NCBI GenBank assembly: GCA_012270625.1
Contig: JAAXHZ010000363.1
Location: 1-7,818 of the forward strand
DNA length: 7,818 nt
Direction: 5' to 3'
Source of the DNA: Dehalococcoidia bacterium
GTDB lineage: Bacteria > Chloroflexota > Dehalococcoidia > SAR202 > UBA11138
Shown piece by piece: positions 1 to 5,308 of this stretch. The translations under genes were made by a program, and so were the position numbers. The notes beneath the pieces are model-generated. The model was not told where the DNA came from, ran no database searches, and was given only the letters and a program-made list of their open reading frames with translations. Positions within the stretch are counted from its first letter, which is position 1, and each line of letters begins with the position of its first letter.

Positions 1-237
1 GCCGACAACATCAGGGTCAACTGCATCATGCCCGGCCTCATGTGGACTCCCAGGCTCGAACACGGCTCGCCTGACGCACGAGAGATGCGCCGCACCTCCA
101 CGCCGCTGCCCATAGAGGGACAGGGCTGGGACATCGGCTGGGCGGCTCTATACCTGGCCAGCAACGAGGCGCGGTTCGTCACCGGCATAACCCTCCCCGT
201 GGACGGAGGCTTCCTGCTCACCAGCGCGCCGAATTAG
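1..237 (+). CDS. Short-chain dehydrogenase/reductase (SDR), C-terminal part
   Basis: This is a partial gene: the frame is open from base 1 and ends at TAG 235-237, leaving the last 78 residues. The visible part is the standard end of a classical SDR, an NAD(P)-dependent oxidoreductase with a Rossmann fold. It shows the strand and loop NIRVNCIMPG, where the PG follows the sixth beta strand and leads into the substrate loop. Near the end comes the C-terminal signature with ALYLAS, then VTG and VDGG, which matches the family pattern LaSdeasyiTG...VDGG. The cofactor-binding Gly motif and the Ser-Tyr-Lys catalytic residues would lie upstream, outside the window, so cofactor and substrate cannot be judged. 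The ATG at 28 is an internal Met, not a start, because the SDR match continues upstream of it. The gene faces the leftward cassette that ends at 283, with 45 bases between them. Confidence 0.9.
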   Translation, partial: ADNIRVNCIMPGLMWTPRLEHGSPDAREMRRTSTPLPIEGQGWDIGWAALYLASNEARFVTGITLPVDGGFLLTSAPN

Positions 238-282
238 GGCAGGGTAGTACGTAGGTCTCGCCTGTCATGCCGCGCTGCCACA

Positions 283-906
283 TTAGAAAAACAGCCGCAT
301 GAGCCAAGAAACTAGAATGTCCACTTGGGGTACGTTGGGATCGAGGAAGCGCGCTGTAATGGCTGTGCCATACGGCTTACCCGGCTCCTCTTGCCATGCG
401 AGCCAAGTATGAATAACTGCCTTGGGCTCATCATTGTCACTGAATAGTCGATTCGGAATGGATTCCACGCTGTCCATCACATGGTCGAAAAGGTCGTTTG
501 GTTGGGGAATTAAGAAACGAAGAAAGTCCTCCAAGATTCCCGGAGTCTGATTGTCCGGCATTATCCAGATACCCGCTCTTGGCAGCAGCGACCCGTCGGG
601 AGACTCGAAGATTGATCCATTTGAGTCTGGGGTAGCGGGCATGTTCTCGTATCCGGCCTGGATGAACCTGGCACGGATGGATTGCCAGCGAGCCTCAAGG
701 CTCGTGTCCGCGTCGATGATAATACCAACCACGTCTCCGTCCTCATTGCTTGCTCTGAGACGAACGGGGATGCTATCGAGGAGTTCTGTACTGCCACCGT
801 GAGGTTTCACTTCATCGAGGTTGGGAATGTCGTGACTGCTGCAGATGTGTTTCAGGACGTGCTCATCGTCGCTGCCCTCGACTAGCAGAATCTTCCGGCC
901 GGCCAT
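283..906 (-). CDS. Small TOPRIM-fold protein resembling DUF3226, partner of the AAA ATPase
   Basis: The product is 207 residues. It opens with a TOPRIM-like strand and acidic turn, ILLVEGSDDEHV (residues 6-17, with the family glutamate at E10). A second acidic strand follows, IIIDADT (62-68, D65 and D67), giving the E...DxD metal-site pattern of TOPRIM nucleases and topoisomerases. Further on are WIMPDN (114-119) with LEDFL (125-129), and WLAWQEEPGKPYG in the C-terminal part. From memory these are typical of DUF3226/DUF4276-like proteins found next to AAA ATPases; I could not search to confirm. The start at 906 was chosen because it lies one base after the stop of the upstream ATPase (TAA, 910-908). 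An in-frame ATG at 1050 would add 48 non-TOPRIM residues lying over the ATPase gene. No Shine-Dalgarno is visible before 906, which suggests translational coupling. The likely role, by inference, is a nuclease effector or regulatory subunit of an OLD/PARIS-like two-gene module. The substrate is unknown. GC is lower than in the flanking genes. Confidence 0.75.
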   Translation of the reverse strand: MAGRKILLVEGSDDEHVLKHICSSHDIPNLDEVKPHGGSTELLDSIPVRLRASNEDGDVVGIIIDADTSLEARWQSIRARFIQAGYENMPATPDSNGSIFESPDGSLLPRAGIWIMPDNQTPGILEDFLRFLIPQPNDLFDHVMDSVESIPNRLFSDNDEPKAVIHTWLAWQEEPGKPYGTAITARFLDPNVPQVDILVSWLMRLFF

Positions 907-907
907 G

Positions 908-2047
908 TTAGCGCAGTTCAATGTCGTCGCGTGTCGCGATCGCCAGCTCGTTCTCCGAGAACACTGTAGGAATGACGTCATCACCTCGGCGTGTAAGGCG
1001 CAGAAGCGTTCCATCTTCGGGCGCCTCCGCGGCAGCTTTCTGAAAAGCATCTATAGCGTCCCAACTATGGGAGGTGGCGAAGACCTGGACGTCAAGGGTT
1101 TGGGCAATCCTGAAAATCATTCGCCAAGCATCTTGCTGCACGGAGTGGTGCAGGCTATTTTCAAACTCGTCGACCAGCAAAAGCCCACCGCCTGCATTGA
1201 GTAGGGAAAGAACTATGGCGAGCAGGCGATTCAGACCATCGCCGAAGGAGCGGAGAGGCACAGGCCGGGGGATATTGTCGGTACGTACAATGGCAGTTCT
1301 CCTCCTGAGTGGTCTTTCACCGCCGACTATTGCGACGTCAGAGATATTGGGATCGATGATGCGTAGCGCTTCAACCAGATCCTTCTCGCTGTCAGTCAGG
1401 GCGATACTGTCCCATAGATGTCCCACCATATCGGTTCGTTCACCACCATATGGGCTAACAAATACGCAGGGCATACGCGCTCTGGTAGATGCTCGAAGGC
1501 GGGGCCTATCAAGTAAGCGGGAGTATATCTCCAATGGCCAGACATGTTCCTCTTCTCCGGTCTTTACGACCAGGGCCGGTTCATCGACAAGTTCCTCAAA
1601 GAACTTGGATTGTTTGGCAGCCAACGCCTGATTTCTGCGCGAGTCCCTTTCCACCGTGAGCCAATCGACCTGCATAATCAGTTCCATGCGGTGCGACCTG
1701 CTACCGGTGGAAATGACGATCGGCCCAAAGTCATCCCAAATCTGAGGGAATCCGTGGAATAGAGCAGAAACGGGAAACATGTCGTCGGAGTCCGAGAAGT
1801 AGTCTTCTTCATGCATACCCCGGGTATGCTCTTCTCGAAATGTAAGAATGCTGTAGACCACGGACGGATCGGCATTCTGTGTGTGAAGGCGTAACGCTTC
1901 GAGGATCGAGGACTTCCCGGTGTTGTTCTTCCCTGTGATTAGCGTCACACGGCCCAACTCTGGAATCGAAAGGTGCCTAAGCCCGCGGAACCCTTCGATC
2001 AACAAGTCGGGAAAATGTAGATTGCTACTGTGAGATCGTTCATCCAT
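908..2047 (-). CDS. AAA family ATPase of the ABC/OLD type (AAA_15/AAA_21-like)
   Basis: The product is 379 residues with a complete ABC-type ATPase core. Residues 15-30 form the entry strand (LLIEGFRGLRHLSI), as in OLD, RecF and SMC-like proteins. Walker A is GKNNTGKS at 39-46. A signature-like SFGDG lies at 267-271. Walker B is LLLVDEFEN at 289-297 with D293 and the catalytic E294, and the switch histidine is in TSHS at 325-328. The middle section (about 60-250) is family-specific, with no domain I can name. No TOPRIM domain is fused to the C-terminus; the TOPRIM protein is instead the next gene, one base downstream, so the pair looks like a split OLD nuclease or an AriA/AriB-type (PARIS) arrangement. 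The protein is presumably a cytosolic ATP-dependent sensor or scaffold that controls its TOPRIM partner. The start at 2047 places the Walker A at the usual distance from the N-terminus, and there is no strong Shine-Dalgarno. ATPase assignment is firm; the defence role is inferred. Confidence 0.88.
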   Translation of the reverse strand: MDERSHSSNLHFPDLLIEGFRGLRHLSIPELGRVTLITGKNNTGKSSILEALRLHTQNADPSVVYSILTFREEHTRGMHEEDYFSDSDDMFPVSALFHGFPQIWDDFGPIVISTGSRSHRMELIMQVDWLTVERDSRRNQALAAKQSKFFEELVDEPALVVKTGEEEHVWPLEIYSRLLDRPRLRASTRARMPCVFVSPYGGERTDMVGHLWDSIALTDSEKDLVEALRIIDPNISDVAIVGGERPLRRRTAIVRTDNIPRPVPLRSFGDGLNRLLAIVLSLLNAGGGLLLVDEFENSLHHSVQQDAWRMIFRIAQTLDVQVFATSHSWDAIDAFQKAAAEAPEDGTLLRLTRRGDDVIPTVFSENELAIATRDDIELR

Positions 2048-2061
2048 GGCGTGTTAACTTC

Positions 2062-2067
2062 ATTGTA
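2062..2067 (-). promoter_or_regulatory. Candidate -10 box (TACAAT) for the ATPase/TOPRIM cassette
   Basis: Read on the minus strand, TACAAT occupies 2067-2062, one mismatch from TATAAT and 14 bases before the ATG at 2047. Transcription would begin near 2055 and leave a leader of only about 8 bases with no Shine-Dalgarno. No good -35 box lies at 16-18 bases spacing; TTGACT at 2101-2096 is 28 bases away, too far to pair with it. The call rests on the -10 match and its position alone. Confidence 0.35.
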
Positions 2068-2112
2068 CACTTCGAGAGCTAGCGCAGCGTAGAGTAGTCA
2101 ACTCCCCCAGCA

Positions 2113-2142
2113 TTGACCGCGCTGCCTTGCAGTTAGTATATT
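2113..2142 (+). promoter_or_regulatory. Sigma-70-type promoter for the phosphoesterase gene, probably giving a leaderless transcript
   Basis: TTGACC at 2113-2118 matches the -35 consensus at five of six positions. TATATT at 2137-2142 resembles TATAAT (five of six). The spacer is 18 bases. Only seven bases separate the -10 box from the ATG at 2150, so the expected transcription start is at or immediately next to the start codon. No Shine-Dalgarno is present upstream of that ATG, which agrees with leaderless translation. The promoter may also drive the downstream rightward genes. Confidence 0.6.
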
Positions 2143-2149
2143 TCGGCGC

Positions 2150-2746
2150 ATGATTATTGGACTCCTCACCGATACCCACCTGCCGAACGTGATTCGTCAG
2201 CTCGAAGAGCTTGGCCCCCAGCCGGCTGAGTTCTTTAGCAGCGTCGATCTCATTCTGCATGGCGGCGATCTGACTGCTCCTTACGTGCTCGATTGGCTGG
2301 AGCAGTTCGCGCCCGTGCTGTGCTCCACTGGTAACAATGATCCCATCCCGGACTCGCGGTGCGAGGAGGTGCAGGTCATCGAGGTGGAGGGCTGGCAGAT
2401 TGGCATGACCCACAGCCTGGAAGGCCAGTTTCGCCCTATATCCGTGCTTAGGCAGTACTTCCCGAGGCCTGTCGATGTGATGATCGCGGGGCATACCCAC
2501 GAGGAGCGTCTCGAGCATCGCGATGGTGTTACACTCATCAACAGCGGCTCCATCACGTTTCCGCATCACAAGGAGCTGCGGCTCGGCACTGTCGGGCTGC
2601 TGGAATTGAGCGAGCATAGATTGAGCGCCAAGGTCTTTCCGATCGGACATACGGAGGGGAGGCCGAATCCCGGACGTGAGATCGCCCTGGAGATTCATCG
2701 CAATGGCGATGGACACATCAGCGTCAACACGCAGGACTCATCCTAA
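2150..2746 (+). CDS. YfcE/MJ0936-type calcineurin-like metallophosphoesterase
   Basis: The product is 198 residues with the full metal-binding motif set of the small YfcE-like phosphodiesterases. These are D8 and H10 in TDTH, D40 in HGGD (37-40), N62 and D64 in GNND (61-64), H88 in the strand after WQIG, and H115 and H117 in GHTH (114-117). The NSGS motif that follows completes the family pattern. Such enzymes hydrolyse phosphodiester bonds with two divalent metals, often only shown on artificial substrates; the physiological substrate is unknown. There is no signal peptide, so it is cytosolic. Family members are usually about 160-185 residues; this one has an extra polar C-terminal tail of roughly 30 residues beginning near GHTEGRPN. 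The start at 2150 was chosen because D8 then sits in the normal place and a promoter ends just upstream. The gene diverges from the ATPase cassette and leads a rightward series. Confidence 0.9.
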   Translation: MIIGLLTDTHLPNVIRQLEELGPQPAEFFSSVDLILHGGDLTAPYVLDWLEQFAPVLCSTGNNDPIPDSRCEEVQVIEVEGWQIGMTHSLEGQFRPISVLRQYFPRPVDVMIAGHTHEERLEHRDGVTLINSGSITFPHHKELRLGTVGLLELSEHRLSAKVFPIGHTEGRPNPGREIALEIHRNGDGHISVNTQDSS

Positions 2747-2785
2747 GGATTCCAGACGACCGGCCAGAAGACTGATTTTACTGGT

Positions 2786-2804
2786 GCAGGGGGTTGTGCC
2801 CTGC
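2786..2804 (+). other. Short hairpin just upstream of the CoA-transferase gene
   Basis: GCAGGG at 2786-2791 pairs perfectly with CCCTGC at 2799-2804 around a 7-base loop. No T-run follows, so it is not a standard intrinsic terminator. It sits directly before the weak Shine-Dalgarno of the CoA-transferase. It could stabilise or pause the transcript between two co-transcribed genes, but a chance inverted repeat is possible in GC-rich DNA. Confidence 0.3.
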
Positions 2805-2809
2805 TGGAC

Positions 2810-2813
2810 GAGG
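2810..2813 (+). promoter_or_regulatory. Weak ribosome binding site deciding the CoA-transferase start
   Basis: GAGG lies four bases before the ATG at 2818. It supports that ATG over an in-frame TTG at 2794, which falls within the loop of the upstream hairpin and has no such site. The extra eight residues from the TTG would also precede the point where CoA-transferase proteins normally begin. The spacing is shorter than ideal. Confidence 0.4.
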
Positions 2814-2817
2814 CCAG

Positions 2818-5247
2818 ATGATACAGGTATTTGACGGCATCACCGTGCTAGACTTCAGCCAGGGCATGGCAGGCTCTGTCGCGACTATGGTCATGTCTGA
2901 CTTCGGAGCCGACGTCATCAAGGTGGAGCCGCCTGGCGGAGACCCCTACCGGGCACACCCCGCCTCGCTGCTGTGGAATCGAGGCAAGAAGAGTGTCGTC
3001 CTGGACCTTGAGACCGCCGAAGGACGCAAGCACGCCAGGGCGCTCGCGCGTTCCTCCGACGCGGTGGTGGAGAGCTTCGTTCCGGGAGACGCGGCTGCGC
3101 TTGGAGTGGACTACGAGACCCTGAAGGCCGAGAATCCCAGCCTGGTTTACACTTCGATCACGGCTTTCGGCGATGCCGGCCCCTATGCGCGGTACCGGCC
3201 ATACGAGGCGCTGGTCAGCGCCAAATGCGGCCGTTATATGGCGTTCGCCGGACAGAACGGACGCGAAGGTCCGAACTACGGAGCGGTGCAGGTCGCGAGC
3301 CACGGAGCGGCGATGGCGGCCGTCCGGGGCGCGGTGGCCGCACTGATGATCAGGGACCGAACGGGCTCTGGTCAGCACGTCCAGACCAGCCTGCTCCGCG
3401 CGATGACCTACTACGACCTCAGCCAGTTCCTCGTCTGGCAGATGATGATCAAGTTCCCGGAGAGCTTTCCCGACGACTTCAGCGTGGTCGCGTCGAGGCC
3501 CGCGCCCATCCAGTACCTTGCGGCGCGCGCCAGAGACGGACGCTGGCTACAGCTTGCCAACCTGATGGAGAGGCTGTTCATAGCTGAGATCCACGCGATC
3601 GGGCTGGGGCACCTGCTCGAAGACCCGCGCTACGCCTCTGCGCCGTTCCTTGACGATGACCCTAGGGAGGAGATGCGCGAGTTAATACTCGACAAGATGC
3701 AGGAAAAGTCTCTCGACGAGTGGATGGACCTCTTCATCGATGTCGAGGGAGACGTAGCCGCCGAGCCGTTCATGACCTCGATCGAGGCGCTCGATCACCC
3801 TCAGATGGTTCACAACGGCGCTGTCCAGGCGGTCGATGACCCGACTGTCGGACCGATGCGCCAGCTTGGTCCGCTGTTTCGGATGGACGCGGCGCCCCCT
3901 CGCGTACGCGGTCCGGCGCCGCGGGTCGGTCAGCACACCGAGGAGGTGCTGGCGCGTCTCAGCAATGCGCCAGCGCACTCCTCGAGGGGCAACGGCACGA
4001 CTCCCGCTCATCCACTCGAGGGCGTCACAATCCTGGACATGTCCACGGTCATCGCCGGTCCGCTCGCCGGTTCGCTGCTTGCCGAGCTGGGCGCGCGCGT
4101 GATCCGCATAGAGACCTTGGCCGGAGACTGGATGCGCGGGCACTACAACGGTCTGGCGTCTAACCGAACCATGGCTGGCACAGAGGGGCTGTCCATCGAC
4201 CTCAAGACACAGGAAGGCCAGGACATACTCAGCCGTCTTCTCCCAAAGGTGGACGCCGTGCTGCACAACATGCGCCCCGGCGCTCCGGAACGTGTGGGAA
4301 TCGGCATCGAGCAGGTTCGCGCGCTCAACCCCGACGCCATATACGCCTATCTCGGCGGGTACGGCTCCACAGGTCCGCACAGCCACCGGCCCGCGATGCA
4401 CCCTGTCGGCGGCGCAGTCGGCGGCGGAGTCATGGCGCAGATCAGCCGAGGCGCACTGCCTCCGGAAGACGCCGATATGACGATGGACGAGCTCCGTTCT
4501 GCCTCCCGTCAGCTGGGTCGCGCCAACGAAGTCAACCCCGACCCCAATACCGCGATGGTTACGGCGACAGCGATCACCATGGCGCTGTACGCTCGCCAGA
4601 GACACGGCGACAAGCAGTATGTAGAGACCACGATGATCGGCTCCAACGCCTACGTCAACGCAGATGACTTCTTCGACTACGAGGGCAGGCCGGCAAGGCC
4701 TCAGATAGACGCCGACGGGTACGGGACCGGCGCGCTATCCAGACTGTACTCGACGCCCGACGGCTGGGTGTTTCTGGCGTGTCCGTTCGATGAGGAGTGG
4801 CCGCGACTGTGCAGCGCGCTCGGTCGTCCGGACCTTATCGAAGACCCCAGGTTCATCACGGCAGCCGCTCGCAAGGACAACGACGAGGCCCTAGCGTCGG
4901 AGCTAGGTTCCATCTTCGCCAAGCGTCCCGCGCTGGAGTGGGAGCGAGCGCTGACGGCAGCCGACGTCGGCTGCGTTCAGACCGAGGACCGCGGCATGTA
5001 CCACTTCTTCGCTGAAGACGAGCACGTGGCCTATAACGACCTGACCGTCGAGGTGAGCCATCCGAAATACGGCGAGTTCTGGCGCTATGCTCCCATTCTC
5101 GAGTTCTCGAAGACTCCCTGTGTCGCCAGAGGCGGCATAGTGCGCGGTCAACACACCTTCCCGATTCTCAGAGAGCTGGGCTACAGCGATGATCAGGTCT
5201 TCGAGATGAGGGACAGACGAGTGCTCGATTGGGAGGAGACTGAATAG
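2818..5247 (+). CDS. Tandem-fusion class III CoA-transferase (two CaiB/BaiF domains)
   Basis: The product is 809 residues, twice the usual length of about 400, because two complete CaiB/BaiF (family III) domains are joined. Domain 1 runs from about 5 to 381, opening with FDGITVLDFS and closing with GQHTEEVL (371-378). A Ser/Gly/Pro-rich linker spans about 382-398. Domain 2 begins with LEGVTILDMSTVIAGP (400-415), contains RPGAPERVGI, and closes with RGQHTFPILRELG. Family members move CoA between acyl-CoA and a free acid through an aspartyl thioester, or act as racemases. At the position of the usual Asp in the (V/I)D motif, domain 1 has Q189 (QHVQTSLL) and domain 2 has E603 (QYVETTM). Domain 1 is therefore probably structural or altered, and the activity of domain 2 is uncertain. 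The fusion may replace the interlocked homodimer of single-domain relatives. Substrate is unknown. The gene follows the phosphoesterase by 71 bases and precedes the peptidase by 61. Confidence 0.92.
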   Translation: MIQVFDGITVLDFSQGMAGSVATMVMSDFGADVIKVEPPGGDPYRAHPASLLWNRGKKSVVLDLETAEGRKHARALARSSDAVVESFVPGDAAALGVDYETLKAENPSLVYTSITAFGDAGPYARYRPYEALVSAKCGRYMAFAGQNGREGPNYGAVQVASHGAAMAAVRGAVAALMIRDRTGSGQHVQTSLLRAMTYYDLSQFLVWQMMIKFPESFPDDFSVVASRPAPIQYLAARARDGRWLQLANLMERLFIAEIHAIGLGHLLEDPRYASAPFLDDDPREEMRELILDKMQEKSLDEWMDLFIDVEGDVAAEPFMTSIEALDHPQMVHNGAVQAVDDPTVGPMRQLGPLFRMDAAPPRVRGPAPRVGQHTEEVLARLSNAPAHSSRGNGTTPAHPLEGVTILDMSTVIAGPLAGSLLAELGARVIRIETLAGDWMRGHYNGLASNRTMAGTEGLSIDLKTQEGQDILSRLLPKVDAVLHNMRPGAPERVGIGIEQVRALNPDAIYAYLGGYGSTGPHSHRPAMHPVGGAVGGGVMAQISRGALPPEDADMTMDELRSASRQLGRANEVNPDPNTAMVTATAITMALYARQRHGDKQYVETTMIGSNAYVNADDFFDYEGRPARPQIDADGYGTGALSRLYSTPDGWVFLACPFDEEWPRLCSALGRPDLIEDPRFITAAARKDNDEALASELGSIFAKRPALEWERALTAADVGCVQTEDRGMYHFFAEDEHVAYNDLTVEVSHPKYGEFWRYAPILEFSKTPCVARGGIVRGQHTFPILRELGYSDDQVFEMRDRRVLDWEETE

Positions 5248-5293
5248 CATGGAGAGGGGACACCTGGCTCTTCGAACTGACTCCGGCTAAGTC

Positions 5294-5301
5294 TATAAAG
5301 G
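5294..5301 (+). promoter_or_regulatory. Shine-Dalgarno AAAGG overlapping a TATAAA box before the peptidase gene
   Basis: AAAGG at 5297-5301 stands seven bases before the ATG at 5309, a good ribosome-binding position that fixes the start. The overlapping TATAAA at 5294-5299 could also be read as a -10 box, but its -35 partner 17 bases upstream (TTCGAA, 5271-5276) is poor. The ribosome-binding reading is preferred. Confidence 0.45.
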
Positions 5302-5308
5302 CTCACAC

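Noticed and set aside
238..282. Possible bidirectional terminator between the SDR and the TOPRIM gene
   Set aside because: GGCAG (238-242) and CTGCC (275-279) can pair, but the loop is over 30 bases and there is no T-run after the stem.
907..1050. Longer start for the TOPRIM protein at 1050 (minus strand), adding 48 residues
   Set aside because: The added residues lie over the end of the ATPase gene, show no family resemblance, and the ATG at 906 sits one base after the ATPase stop, directly before the TOPRIM strand.
1074..1631. Plus-strand open frame (185 codons) across the ATPase gene
   Set aside because: It is Ser/Arg-rich without motifs and is antisense to the Walker B and signature region of a complete ATPase.
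238..2149. Direct repeats or attachment sites flanking the low-GC cassette
   Set aside because: Similar GTAG-containing stretches occur on both sides (around 245-255 and 2088-2097), but the match is short and interrupted, well within chance.
2060..2716. Long reverse-strand open frame (218 codons) opposite the phosphoesterase
   Set aside because: The plus strand encodes a complete YfcE-type enzyme with all metal-ligand motifs; the reverse frame shows no recognisable domain.
3682..4605. Long reverse-strand open frame (307 codons) opposite the CoA-transferase
   Set aside because: It is Arg/His/Val-rich without domain motifs, as expected for an antisense shadow of GC-rich coding DNA, and it lies wholly within a well-supported gene.
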